From Mediterraneibacter glycyrrhizinilyticus (GTDB lineage: Bacteria > Bacillota > Clostridia > Lachnospirales > Lachnospiraceae), in contig NZ_JACJLR010000002.1 in assembly GCF_016902345.1 (NCBI RefSeq), positions 124,001 to 188,000 on the forward strand: a stretch of 64,000 nucleotides of DNA. Direction: 5' to 3'. Positions 54,664 to 62,854 of this stretch are shown here, piece by piece (the stretch's first letter is position 1; the number at the start of each line of letters is the position of its first letter). Under the pieces are notes generated by a model, which was not told where the DNA came from, ran no database searches, and saw only the letters and a program-made list of their open reading frames with translations. The translations under genes were made by a program, and so were the position numbers.

Positions 54664-55995
54664 ATGGCGGCAGTATCATTGGAAAACTGGGTTGAGAGGA
54701 TCAGAGACCCGAAGATTGAATGTATGAGCAGGGACGAGATGGCGGACCTGCAGAGCAGACGCCTTGTGGATGTGGTCAACAGGGTGTACAACAACGTAGA
54801 GTTCTATCGCAAAAAAATGCAGGATGCAGGCGTGGAACCTGGGGATATCAAATCCATTGAAGATATTGGAAAGCTTCCTTTCACGACCAAAGAAGACCTG
54901 AGAGATAATTATCCGTTCGGACTTCTTGCGACTCCCATGAAGGATGTGGCCCGTGTACAGGGAACATCAGGGACCACGGGAAAACTGACGATTGCTCCTT
55001 ACTCACAGAAAGACGTAGAGGTCTGGGGAGAGTGCGTCGCAAGAGGACTTGTAATGGCGGGGCTTACACAGGAAGACATCATTCATGTATGTTACGGATA
55101 CGGGCTTTTTACCGGGGGCATGGGGCTGGACTACGGCGCACAGGCACTTGGGGCGACGGCGATCCCGATGTCGGCAGGAAATACCAAAAGACAGATGATG
55201 TGTATGGAAGATCTTGGAGCGACAGCTTTTGCATGTACTCCCTCCTATGCACTTTATCTCGCGGAGTCACTTGCCGAGGCAGGCGTGGTGGACCGCCTGA
55301 AATTAAAGGCAGGGATCCATGGAGCAGAGCCCTGGACCGAAGAGATGCGCCAGAAGATCGAAAGCATCCTTCACATTAACTGCTTCGATATTTATGGGTT
55401 GTGTGAGATCACCGGTCCCGGAGTTGCTCAGGACTGTATCCACAAAGAAGGTCTCCATGTCCATGCTGACTACTTCTATCCAGAGGTCATCAACCCGGCG
55501 ACATACGAAGCCTGCGCGGACGGAGAGACAGGAGAACTGGTATTTACCACGCTGGCGAAGGAGGCAATGCCGCTGATCCGTTACCGCACAAAGGACCTGA
55601 CCAGCATCAACCACAGTACATGTAAGTGCGGAAGGACCCTTCCGAGGATCTCCAAGTTCACAGGAAGAACGGATGACATGAAAGTGATCCGCGGAGTCAA
55701 CGTATTCCCGACTCAGGTTGAAACTGCGCTGCTCTCAATGGGCGGAGCGATCTCACCGCACTATATGATGATCGTTGACAGAGAGGATAACCTGGATGTC
55801 CTGACCGTCATGGTAGAAGTGGATGAGAAGATGTTCTCTGACGAGATCAGAAAACTGGATGCGCTGAGAAATAAGATCGCTGCTGTACTGAAGACTGCGC
55901 TCGGTGTGTCTGTGAGAGTAAAACTTGTTGAGCCGAAGTCGATCCAGAGAAGCGAAGGCAAGGCGATCCGCGTGATCGACAACAGGAAACTGTAA
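54664..55995 (+). CDS. paaK: phenylacetate--CoA ligase family protein (second copy)
   Basis: 443 residues, same family as the first copy but clearly diverged: phosphate loop VQGTSGTTGKLTIAPYSQ, YGYGLFTGGMGLDYG, DIYGLCEITGPG, RYRTKDLTSI and RGVNVFPTQVE. AGAAGGAG before ATG. Two ligases beside one IorAB suggests different aryl-acid substrates, or opposite roles. The C-terminal lid domain has KSIQRSEGKAIRVIDNRKL. Confidence 0.9.
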   Translation: MAAVSLENWVERIRDPKIECMSRDEMADLQSRRLVDVVNRVYNNVEFYRKKMQDAGVEPGDIKSIEDIGKLPFTTKEDLRDNYPFGLLATPMKDVARVQGTSGTTGKLTIAPYSQKDVEVWGECVARGLVMAGLTQEDIIHVCYGYGLFTGGMGLDYGAQALGATAIPMSAGNTKRQMMCMEDLGATAFACTPSYALYLAESLAEAGVVDRLKLKAGIHGAEPWTEEMRQKIESILHINCFDIYGLCEITGPGVAQDCIHKEGLHVHADYFYPEVINPATYEACADGETGELVFTTLAKEAMPLIRYRTKDLTSINHSTCKCGRTLPRISKFTGRTDDMKVIRGVNVFPTQVETALLSMGGAISPHYMMIVDREDNLDVLTVMVEVDEKMFSDEIRKLDALRNKIAAVLKTALGVSVRVKLVEPKSIQRSEGKAIRVIDNRKL

Positions 55996-56013
55996 AAAGG
56001 GAGGATTAGAATT

Positions 56014-56463
56014 ATGGGAATCACGATTCAACAGTTATCGGTATTTCTGGAAAACCGTGAGGGACGTCTCGACGAGGTACTGTCTGTCCTTGCGGGAAAT
56101 GATATCAATATCGTCGCGCTGAGCCTTGCGGACACGGCGGAGTACGGGATGCTCCGGATGATCGTCTCAGATCCGAACAGAGGAAAGGCGGTCCTCAAGG
56201 AGAACGGGATCACCTCCATGCTGACAGATGTTGTGGCACTGCGCGTTCCGCACGAGACCGGCTCTCTGAGCAGGGCGATGCACCAGATCGTTGAGGGAGA
56301 CGTAAATATCGAGTATATGTATGCGTTTGCAAACGGGGAGGATGCGTCGGCAGTGCTGAAGACTGACGATCCTGCCAGAGTGGTGGATATCCTCCGGGGA
56401 AGCGGATTTGATGTCTGGGAGGCTTCCGAGGCATATGTATCCAATATTAAAGGCCGGATATAA
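56014..56463 (+). CDS. tandem ACT-domain protein (second copy)
   Basis: 149 residues, GGGAGG before ATG. Begins GITIQQLSVFLENREGRLDE, with a second ACT unit from about residue 72 (VVALRVPHETGSLSRAMH). Paralogue of the first ACT protein. Each paaK is thus followed by an ACT gene in this operon (directly here, via iorAB for the first). Probably an amino-acid-sensing partner; function not shown. Confidence 0.85.
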   Translation: MGITIQQLSVFLENREGRLDEVLSVLAGNDINIVALSLADTAEYGMLRMIVSDPNRGKAVLKENGITSMLTDVVALRVPHETGSLSRAMHQIVEGDVNIEYMYAFANGEDASAVLKTDDPARVVDILRGSGFDVWEASEAYVSNIKGRI

Positions 56464-56478
56464 AAAGATGAAAAAATA

Positions 56479-56517
56479 CCGCCGGACAGATCTGAAACTG
56501 TCCGGCGGCATTTTTTT
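56479..56517. terminator. bidirectional terminator between ACT gene and csp
   Basis: Perfect 11-bp stem CCGCCGGACAG / CTGTCCGGCGG with T7 on the plus side and A-rich sequence (T run on the minus strand) on the other, serving both converging genes. Confidence 0.9.
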
Positions 56518-56596
56518 AATCATTTTCTCTGTATTGCTTTTTAATATTAAATGCCTGTTTGATTTATATATTAAGAAGGTACATTAAAAAATCTGA

Positions 56597-56794
56597 TTAA
56601 AGTTTTACTACGTTGGTTGCCTGTGGTCCTTTGGCGCCTTCTGTCACTTCGAATTCGACAGCCTGGCCTTCTTCCAGAGTTTTGAACCCATCCATCACAA
56701 GTCCTGTGTAGTGGACAAAGATGTCATTACCCTCAGAGTCAGAGATGAATCCGTACCCCTTCTGGTTGTTAAACCATTTTACTGTACCTGTCAT
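56597..56794 (-). CDS. cold-shock protein, CspA family
   Basis: 65 residues; ATG after GGAGGG on the minus strand. Single cold-shock domain that binds single-stranded [24 protein letters not shown] (RNP1 KGYGFI), DIFVHYTGL (RNP2, with Tyr in place of the usual His-Phe), and a [10 protein letters not shown] end. Acts as an RNA chaperone. Own strong promoter with a palindrome over its -10; leader about 58 nt. Confidence 0.95.
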   Translation of the reverse strand: MTGTVKWFNNQKGYGFISDSEGNDIFVHYTGLVMDGFKTLEEGQAVEFEVTEGAKGPQATNVVKL

Positions 56795-56848
56795 TGTGTT
56801 ACCCTCCATAAGATTGATAAGTTGCTGTGACGGCATAAACTTTTACCA

Positions 56849-56863
56849 ACACTGTGACAGTGT
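56849..56863. promoter_or_regulatory. perfect 15-bp palindrome over the csp -10 (possible operator)
   Basis: ACACTGTGACAGTGT, symmetric about its central base, overlapping the -10 box and start point of the cold-shock promoter. Could be a repressor site, or a 5' RNA hairpin. Binding protein unknown. Confidence 0.45.
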
Positions 56864-56887
56864 AGCATGTTTAACAATAAAAGTCAA
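56859..56887 (-). promoter_or_regulatory. promoter of the cold-shock gene
   Basis: Minus strand TTGACT (56887-56882), 17-nt spacer, TACACT (56864-56859). Confidence 0.75.
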
Positions 56888-56988
56888 TGTATTTATCGGC
56901 AGGTTCGTAAATCTATACAAAAAATGTCGAAAAAAATATATCTTGAAATAAGGAGCTGAAAAAGATGCAGGATAAGGAGACAGAATGA

Positions 56989-57017
56989 TTGACACAAAAA
57001 GAAATATAGAGTATAAC
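56989..57017 (+). promoter_or_regulatory. promoter of cysK
   Basis: TTGACA, 17-nt spacer, TATAAC; 56 nt before the cysK start. AGTATACT and AATACTAGGATTT in the leader might hold a regulator site, but no clear match is claimed. Confidence 0.75.
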
Positions 57018-57073
57018 AATAGTCAGATAAAGTATACTAAAATACTAGGATTTATTTGAGGAGGTAATCTACT

Positions 57074-58003
57074 ATGGCAGCAATATATAAAAATGTGACA
57101 GAACTGATCGGGCGGACTCCGCTTCTGGAGATCACAAGGATAGAGAAGGAGAAGGAACTCAGAGCAAGAGTCCTGGTAAAACTGGAGTATTTTAATCCCG
57201 CCGGTAGTGTGAAAGACCGGGTGGCTCTCAATATGATCCGGGAGGCTGAAAAGGCCGGAAAGATCGGTCCGGGCGCAACGATCATTGAACCGACCAGTGG
57301 AAACACAGGCATAGGTCTTGCCGCAGTGGCGGCTTCAAGAGGATACAGGGCGGTTTTTGTAATGCCGGAGACGATGAGCATTGAGAGGCAAAAACTGCTT
57401 CAGGGATACGGAGCCGAGATCGTGCTGACGGAAGGTTCGAAAGGAATGTCCGGAGCGATCGCGAAAGCTTCGGAACTTGAGCGGGAATTGGAAAATGCGG
57501 TCGTTCTGGGACAGTTTGTCAACCCGGCCAACCCGGCAGTACACTACGGGACAACCGGGCCGGAGATCTGGGATGATACAGAAGGAAAGGTGGACATATT
57601 TGTAGCCGGTGTTGGAACGGGGGGAACTGTGACCGGAACAGGAACTTACCTGAAGGAACAGAACCCGGATCTGAAAGTTATCGCTGTGGAGCCTTTCAAT
57701 TCTCCGGTTTTATCGGGGGGGAAGCCGGGCCCTCATGGGCTGCAGGGTATTGGGGCAGGCTTTGTTCCCGATGTGCTTGACACTGGGATCTATGATGGAA
57801 TTGTACAGGTGAAGGAAGAAGAGGCTTACGAGGCAGCCAGACTTCTGGCGCATAGAGAAGGAATCCTGACAGGTATCACTTCCGGAGCTTCGCTGCACGC
57901 AGCACTCATGGAAGCTGGGAAACCGGAAAATGAAGGAAAAACAATCGTTGCACTTCTGCCGGATACAGGAGAAAGATATCTGTCGACCCCGCTGTTTGAG
58001 TAA
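57074..58003 (+). CDS. cysK: cysteine synthase A (O-acetylserine sulfhydrylase)
   Basis: 309 residues. Makes cysteine from O-acetylserine and sulfide with PLP. Motifs: [12 protein letters not shown] lysine in [20 protein letters not shown] (substrate loop), [12 protein letters not shown] (phosphate-binding loop), SGASLHAAL and [17 protein letters not shown] before ATG. Monocistronic: own promoter and a hairpin behind it. Confidence 0.96.
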   Translation: MAAIYKNVTELIGRTPLLEITRIEKEKELRARVLVKLEYFNPAGSVKDRVALNMIREAEKAGKIGPGATIIEPTSGNTGIGLAAVAASRGYRAVFVMPETMSIERQKLLQGYGAEIVLTEGSKGMSGAIAKASELERELENAVVLGQFVNPANPAVHYGTTGPEIWDDTEGKVDIFVAGVGTGGTVTGTGTYLKEQNPDLKVIAVEPFNSPVLSGGKPGPHGLQGIGAGFVPDVLDTGIYDGIVQVKEEEAYEAARLLAHREGILTGITSGASLHAALMEAGKPENEGKTIVALLPDTGERYLSTPLFE

Positions 58004-58008
58004 AGGCT

Positions 58009-58033
58009 GGCAGGATACTGCCTGTATCCTGCC
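58009..58033 (+). terminator. hairpin after cysK
   Basis: Perfect 10-bp stem GGCAGGATAC / GTATCCTGCC with a 5-nt loop, 6 nt after the stop. No T run, so a weak or Rho-aided terminator. Confidence 0.5.
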
Positions 58034-58085
58034 CGGAACAGTGGCAGAGTGTTAATGAAAACACATAAAAACCGGCTAAAGTTGA

Positions 58086-58114
58086 TTGAAAATTCATACA
58101 ATGTGTTATATACT
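58086..58114 (+). promoter_or_regulatory. promoter of ptsH-ptsI
   Basis: TTGAAA, 17-nt spacer, TATACT, 42 nt before ptsH. Confidence 0.75.
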
Positions 58115-58155
58115 TGGAAAAGAATCACTAAAAGGTTAAAGGAGGATATATAACC

Positions 58156-58413
58156 ATGAAAGAATTTAAATATGTGATCACTGACCCGGAAGGGATCCAT
58201 GCAAGACCGGCGGGAATCCTTGTAAAACAGGCAGCAGGCTATGAGTCGGCGATCAAGATTGCCAAAGGAGAGAAGAGCGCAGACGCCAAGAGAATCTTTG
58301 GAGTTATGGGACTCGGAGTAAAGACCGGAGAGGAAGTCACAGTTTCTGCAGACGGCGCGGACGAAGATAAGGCAATTGCAGAGTTAGAAGCTTTCTTCAA
58401 GGAGAATTTATAA
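58156..58413 (+). CDS. ptsH: phosphocarrier protein HPr
   Basis: 85 residues; AAAGGAGG before ATG. Carries phosphate from enzyme I to sugar-specific EIIA proteins through H15 (GIHARPAG). The site that HPr kinase normally phosphorylates, Ser46 in a KSIMGVMSLG context, is R46 here (KRIFGVMGLGV), so carbon-catabolite control through HPr-Ser-P would not be possible with this copy. A second canonical HPr elsewhere in the genome cannot be excluded. Confidence 0.94.
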   Translation: MKEFKYVITDPEGIHARPAGILVKQAAGYESAIKIAKGEKSADAKRIFGVMGLGVKTGEEVTVSADGADEDKAIAELEAFFKENL

Positions 58414-58416
58414 ATT

Positions 58417-60039
58417 ATGGTTAAGATTAGCGGTAAAAGTGTATTCGGCGGCGTTTCCATCGGAAAGCTTTTGTTCTATCAGAGAAAAGAAAAAGTGATT
58501 AAGAGGATACACGTCGACAATGTTGACGATGAGTGGAATCGTTTTCAGAGTGCAAAGAATACGGCTGTCTCTCAGCTGAAAGGACTTTATGAAAAAGCTC
58601 TTAACGATGTTGGCGAGGCAAATGCCATGATCTTTGAAATCCATCAGATGATGCTGGAAGATCTGGATTATCTTGAGTCGATCGAAAATATCATCCGTAC
58701 TCAGGAAGTGAACGCAGAGTACGCAGTGGCTACAACGGCAGATAACTTTGCCAAGATGTTTGCGGCTATGGATGATGCATACATGCAGGGGAGAGCAGCA
58801 GATGTAAAGGATGTTTCCGAGCGTGTGCTCGATATTCTCTGTGGAGTCAGCGGCGGGATGAAAGAGATGGACGAGCCGTGTATTATTGCGGCAGACGATC
58901 TTGCGCCCAGTGAAACTGTACAGCTTGATAAGAGCAAGGTACTTGGATTTGCGACCATGTACGGCTCTTCCAATTCACATACCGCAATTCTGGCGCGTAC
59001 CATGAACATACCGGCTGTGATCGGCCTTGGTGAAGCGCTTCGCCAGGAATATGACGGGAAAGACGCAGTTATCGACGGATTTACGGGGACTCTCTATATC
59101 GAACCAGATGAGGAAACTCTGAAGGAGATGCAGGAGAAGAGGGCAAAGGATCTGGAACAGAAAGCCCTGCTGGAAACGCTTAAAGGGAAAGAAAATGTGA
59201 CTAAGAGTGGTCAGAAGATTAATGTATATGCCAATATCGGGAATGTGTCTGACCTTGGAGCCGTACTTAAAAATGATGCAGGCGGGATCGGGTTGTTCCG
59301 AAGCGAGTTCCTCTACCTGGAGAACACAGATTTCCCGACAGAAGAACAGCAGTTTTCCGTTTACAGGCAGGTTGCGGAGAGTATGGCCGGAAAGAAAGTT
59401 ATTATCCGAACCCTAGATATCGGCGCAGATAAACAGGTTGATTATTTTGGACTGGACAAAGAGGAGAACCCGGCCCTGGGGTACAGGGCAATCCGTATCT
59501 GTCTGACCAGACCGGAGATTTTCAAAACGCAGCTCCGTGCACTGTACCGTGCGGCGATGTTTGGAAACATCTCTATCATGTTCCCGATGATCATTTCTGT
59601 AAAAGAAGTCCTTAAGATCAAGGAAATCATTGCAGAAGTGAAAGCAGAATTAAAGGAAGAGGGAATTCCATACAAGGAAGATGTAGAACTGGGTATTATG
59701 ATCGAAACTCCGGCGGCTGTTATGGTCAGCCGTGAACTTGCCAAGGAAGTTGACTTTTTCAGTGTCGGCACAAATGATCTGACTCAGTATACACTTGCGA
59801 TTGACCGTCAGAATTCCAAACTTGATGAGTTCTATGATCCCCATCATCCGGCTGTCCTTTCTATGATAAAAATGGCAGCAGAGAATGCACATGCTGAGGG
59901 TGCCTGGATCGGAATCTGCGGTGAACTGGGAGCTGATCTGGAACTTACGGAAGAGTTCCTTAAGATGGGACTTGATGAACTGTCTGTTTCGCCGTCTATG
60001 GTGCTTCCTTTGAGAAAGAGGATCAGAGAGTGCGAATAA
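58417..60039 (+). CDS. ptsI: phosphoenolpyruvate--protein phosphotransferase (enzyme I)
   Basis: 540 residues. Takes phosphate from phosphoenolpyruvate and passes it to HPr. Phosphorylated H188 in GSSNSHTAILARTMNIPA (many enzymes I have GGRTSHTAI), then the barrel domain with GGIGLFRSEFLYL, FPMIISVKE, ELGIMIETPAA and SVGTNDLTQYTLA. Starts 3 nt after ptsH. Complete, followed by a terminator. Confidence 0.96.
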   Translation: MVKISGKSVFGGVSIGKLLFYQRKEKVIKRIHVDNVDDEWNRFQSAKNTAVSQLKGLYEKALNDVGEANAMIFEIHQMMLEDLDYLESIENIIRTQEVNAEYAVATTADNFAKMFAAMDDAYMQGRAADVKDVSERVLDILCGVSGGMKEMDEPCIIAADDLAPSETVQLDKSKVLGFATMYGSSNSHTAILARTMNIPAVIGLGEALRQEYDGKDAVIDGFTGTLYIEPDEETLKEMQEKRAKDLEQKALLETLKGKENVTKSGQKINVYANIGNVSDLGAVLKNDAGGIGLFRSEFLYLENTDFPTEEQQFSVYRQVAESMAGKKVIIRTLDIGADKQVDYFGLDKEENPALGYRAIRICLTRPEIFKTQLRALYRAAMFGNISIMFPMIISVKEVLKIKEIIAEVKAELKEEGIPYKEDVELGIMIETPAAVMVSRELAKEVDFFSVGTNDLTQYTLAIDRQNSKLDEFYDPHHPAVLSMIKMAAENAHAEGAWIGICGELGADLELTEEFLKMGLDELSVSPSMVLPLRKRIRECE

Positions 60040-60080
60040 CAGGATCGCGGAAAATGATATATAAATGAAAATAACGGAGT

Positions 60081-60117
60081 GCTGTCCGGTCAGAAAGATG
60101 ACCGGCAGCATTTTTTT
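60081..60117 (+). terminator. terminator after ptsI
   Basis: Stem GCTGTCCGGTCA / TGACCGGCAGC (one bulge) with T7. Confidence 0.88.
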
Positions 60118-60136
60118 GTGTGGTTTTGTAAAATAC

Positions 60137-60165
60137 TTGAAAAAATCGAACATATGTGCTATTCT
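60137..60165 (+). promoter_or_regulatory. promoter of the putative DNA-repair pair
   Basis: TTGAAA, 17-nt spacer, TATTCT. A LexA-like box fills most of the spacer and another lies just beyond the start point. Confidence 0.75.
60148..60159. promoter_or_regulatory. LexA-like box 1
   Basis: GAACATATGTGC, one mismatch from the Gram-positive SOS box GAAC-n4-GTTC, between -35 and -10. Confidence 0.6.
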
Positions 60166-60172
60166 TTGTTCA

Positions 60173-60184
60173 GAACAAATGTTC
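60173..60184. promoter_or_regulatory. LexA box 2
   Basis: GAACAAATGTTC, exact match to GAAC-n4-GTTC, at the expected start of transcription and 25 bp from box 1. Confidence 0.78.
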
Positions 60185-60203
60185 GTGGAAGGCGGGCGCA
60201 GAT

Positions 60204-61535
60204 ATGACAGAGAGAGTGCAGAAAGAGATGTCTTTATATGAAAAACTCAATATCCTTTCAGATGCGGCAAAATATGATGTGGCATGTACTTCCAGCGGCG
60301 TTGACCGGAAGGGAGACGGCACAGGGATGGGGAATTGCAGTAAGTCGGGAATCTGTCACAGTTTTTCCGCAGATGGAAGATGCATTTCACTTTTAAAGAT
60401 CCTGTTTACCAATGAATGTATCTATGACTGCAAATATTGTATCAACCGTTCTTCTAATGATGTTGTGAGAGCTTCTTTTACACCGGAGGAAATCTGTGAA
60501 CTGACCATGGAGTTTTACAGGAGAAACTATATAGAGGGGCTGTTTCTCAGTTCGGGGATCCTGAAGAGTCCGGACTATACAATGGAATTGATCTATTCGG
60601 CGCTGTATAAACTCCGCCGCGAATACAATTTTCAGGGGTATATCCATGTGAAGGCGATTCCGGGAGCGGATGAACGGCTGATCCGTCTTACCGGCTTTCT
60701 TGCTGACAGGATGAGCGTGAATATAGAGCTGCCGACCGCGGAGAGTCTGCGCCTTCTTGCGCCTCACAAGTCCCGGAAGAATATCCTGAAGCCTATGCGG
60801 CTTGTTCAGGAGCGGACAAAAGAAAACCGCCAGGAGATCACGATGTATAAATATGCCCCCCGATTTGTTCCGGCAGGACAGAGCACGCAGATGATCATTG
60901 GAGCTACTCCTGAGACAGATTATCAGATCTTAAGTGTGGCAGAGGCCCTTTACAAAAAGTTTGATCTGAAGAGAGTGTTTTATTCTGCGTTTGTTCCTGT
61001 CAACCGGGACTGCGCACTGCCTGTTCTGAAAGAGGAGGGGCCGCCTCTTTTGAGAGAACACAGGCTCTATCAGGCCGACTGGCTGCTCCGATACTATCAC
61101 TTTGAAGCGAATGAACTGCTTGATGAGAATAATCCGAATTTTAATGTTTTACTTGATCCGAAATGCTGCTGGGCGCTGAAACATCTTGAGTGTTTTCCAG
61201 TGGAAGTGAACAGGGCGGATTACAGGATGCTTCTCAGAGTTCCGGGAATCGGATACAAATCTGCTTCCCGGATCGTAAAGGCGCGAAGACTGGGGAAACT
61301 TAACTTCGATGATCTGAAAAAAATGGGAGTTGTACTGAAGCGCGCTGTGTACTTCATTACATGTGACGGAAAGATGATGTATCCCGTCCGGATCGAAGAG
61401 GACTATATCACAAGGAATCTGCTCAATACGGGAGAAAGGATTCCGGAAGGAGGAGGGATGACATACCGTCAGCTCACTCTTTTTGACGATATGAATATGC
61501 AGTCCGTACATTCTGAAGGCTCTGAATTATTGTAA
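60204..61535 (+). CDS. putative DNA modification/repair radical SAM protein (TIGR03916 type)
   Basis: 443 residues; start at MTERVQKEMSLYEKLNILSD after GGAAGG. Radical SAM cluster C72-x3-C76-x2-C79 (ECIYDCKYCINRSS). Towards the C-terminus a helix-hairpin-helix (LLRVPGIGYKSASRI, about 343-357), a DNA-binding motif, and DGKMMYPVRIEEDYI. The family is known only by its pairing with the following protein, or with a uracil-DNA-glycosylase-linked form; the reaction is unknown. SOS boxes in the promoter support a DNA-damage role. Also conserved: DVACTSSGVDR and IELPTAESLRLLAPHK. Confidence 0.88.
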   Translation: MTERVQKEMSLYEKLNILSDAAKYDVACTSSGVDRKGDGTGMGNCSKSGICHSFSADGRCISLLKILFTNECIYDCKYCINRSSNDVVRASFTPEEICELTMEFYRRNYIEGLFLSSGILKSPDYTMELIYSALYKLRREYNFQGYIHVKAIPGADERLIRLTGFLADRMSVNIELPTAESLRLLAPHKSRKNILKPMRLVQERTKENRQEITMYKYAPRFVPAGQSTQMIIGATPETDYQILSVAEALYKKFDLKRVFYSAFVPVNRDCALPVLKEEGPPLLREHRLYQADWLLRYYHFEANELLDENNPNFNVLLDPKCCWALKHLECFPVEVNRADYRMLLRVPGIGYKSASRIVKARRLGKLNFDDLKKMGVVLKRAVYFITCDGKMMYPVRIEEDYITRNLLNTGERIPEGGGMTYRQLTLFDDMNMQSVHSEGSELL

Positions 61536-61551
61536 AGGCAGGGAGATATAG

Positions 61552-62313
61552 ATGAAACAGGTATACATATGCCATGATACGGTGACGGGCATCTGCTCCG
61601 CTCTCTACGACGCATGGAAGGAAGCAAGAGATCAGGAGGCTGGGATCGAACTGAAAGGAAGGATCCAGCAGAGACTTTTTTGCGAATACCGGGAGGTCGC
61701 GGAGTCGGAACGCAAGTCAGCTGTGCTTCAGCGGATGATAAAGAGAAATCTGGGGTATAACACATACTGGGATATCTATCATGCGATTCTCTCTGATGAC
61801 GACGAAAAAGCGGAGGTGGTATTCCGGATGATGCAGGAAGCGAGAAAGATCGAGGACAGTACGAGGATCATGGAGCACCTCGGCAACCCGGATGTGGCGA
61901 GGGTGTTTGAACTGAGCAGAAGGGTGTCGAATGAGGCCCATGCGTACAAAGAGTTTATCCGTTTCCGCGAGCTGGAAAACAGGGTGCTTTTTTCGGAGAT
62001 CAGTCCGAAAAGCCAGGTGCTGACCTGTATCGCCGGGCATTTTGCGGACCGTTTTCCACTGGAAAACTGGATGATCTATGACAAGACCCATGAGACATTT
62101 CTGATTCACGTGGAACGGAGACCGTGGAAACTGGTACGGGGAGAAACGCTGAACATGGACGCAGCATCCAGAGTAACAGAGGAGCAGAGAAAGTATGAAG
62201 AACTGTGGAGAGGTTTTTTCAATTCCATTGCCATTAAGGAAAGAGAAAATCCAAGACTTCAGCAGACACATCTCCCAAAACGCTATCGAAGGGAAATGAC
62301 GGAATTTTCTTAA
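61552..62313 (+). CDS. TIGR03915 family putative DNA repair/metabolism protein
   Basis: 253 residues; GGGAG before ATG, 16 nt after the radical SAM gene. Starts with VYICHDTVTGICSALYDAW and continues with a helical middle and the DUF4130-like end (FADRFPLENWMIYDKTHE, WRGFFNSIAIKERENPRLQQ, HLPKRYRREM). This family nearly always travels with the preceding radical SAM type and is presumed to act with it on DNA. No known catalytic motif can be named. Confidence 0.85.
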   Translation: MKQVYICHDTVTGICSALYDAWKEARDQEAGIELKGRIQQRLFCEYREVAESERKSAVLQRMIKRNLGYNTYWDIYHAILSDDDEKAEVVFRMMQEARKIEDSTRIMEHLGNPDVARVFELSRRVSNEAHAYKEFIRFRELENRVLFSEISPKSQVLTCIAGHFADRFPLENWMIYDKTHETFLIHVERRPWKLVRGETLNMDAASRVTEEQRKYEELWRGFFNSIAIKERENPRLQQTHLPKRYRREMTEFS

Positions 62314-62319
62314 AAACAG

Positions 62320-62348
62320 TTGTATTAAACGTGAAATCAGATTATGAT
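62320..62348 (+). promoter_or_regulatory. promoter of the NfeD/SPFH pair
   Basis: TTGTAT, 17-nt spacer, TATGAT; 57 nt before the NfeD-type gene. Confidence 0.5.
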
Positions 62349-62404
62349 AAAGACATCATCATTAACCCGAAAGAATAAGATGATACAGAGGAGAAAGGTG
62401 GCTT

Positions 62405-62854
62405 ATGGAGAAAGAAATGTTGGTGTGGCTCGGACTGATGGTACTGTTTATTGTGGTAGAGATCGCAACGGTGGGACTGACAGCAATCTGGCTTGCGGGG
62501 GGAGCTCTCGGGGCGCTGATCGTCTCTGCGGCAGGATTGGGACCGGGATGGCAGATCGCAGCGTTTATCATAGTTTCGCTTCTGCTGCTGGTATTTACGA
62601 GACCGTTTGCGAAGAAATACATAAACGCTCATCATGTGAAGACCAATTATGAAGAACTTATCGGTGAAGTGGTGAAAGTTACGGAAACAGTAGACAATCT
62701 GGAACAGACTGGAAGCGCCGTCGCGCGGGGGATGGAATGGACAGCGCGTTCAGAGGATAACGGAGAGAAACTTCCGGAAGGATCCCTGGCGCAGGTAGTG
62801 GCTGTATCCGGTGTCAAACTGATCCTGAAACGTTATGAGGAGGTTGAAAAATGA
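62405..62854 (+). CDS. NfeD family membrane protein (short form)
   Basis: 149 residues. Two to three N-terminal membrane helices (about 5-25, 30-45, 50-70) and a C-terminal OB fold (about 85-149; LIGEVVKVTETVDN, GSLAQVVAVSGVKLILKR). Short NfeD proteins pair with SPFH proteins in membrane microdomains and quality control. GAGAAAGGTGGCTT precedes the ATG; it overlaps the SPFH gene start by 4 nt (ATGA). Confidence 0.88.
   Translation: MEKEMLVWLGLMVLFIVVEIATVGLTAIWLAGGALGALIVSAAGLGPGWQIAAFIIVSLLLLVFTRPFAKKYINAHHVKTNYEELIGEVVKVTETVDNLEQTGSAVARGMEWTARSEDNGEKLPEGSLAQVVAVSGVKLILKRYEEVEK

Noticed and set aside
60204-61535. Biotin synthase or spore photoproduct lyase
   Set aside because: The radical SAM spacing is present, but helix-hairpin-helix, family motifs and partner gene fit the repair-associated TIGR03916 type better; SplB proteins lack that partner.
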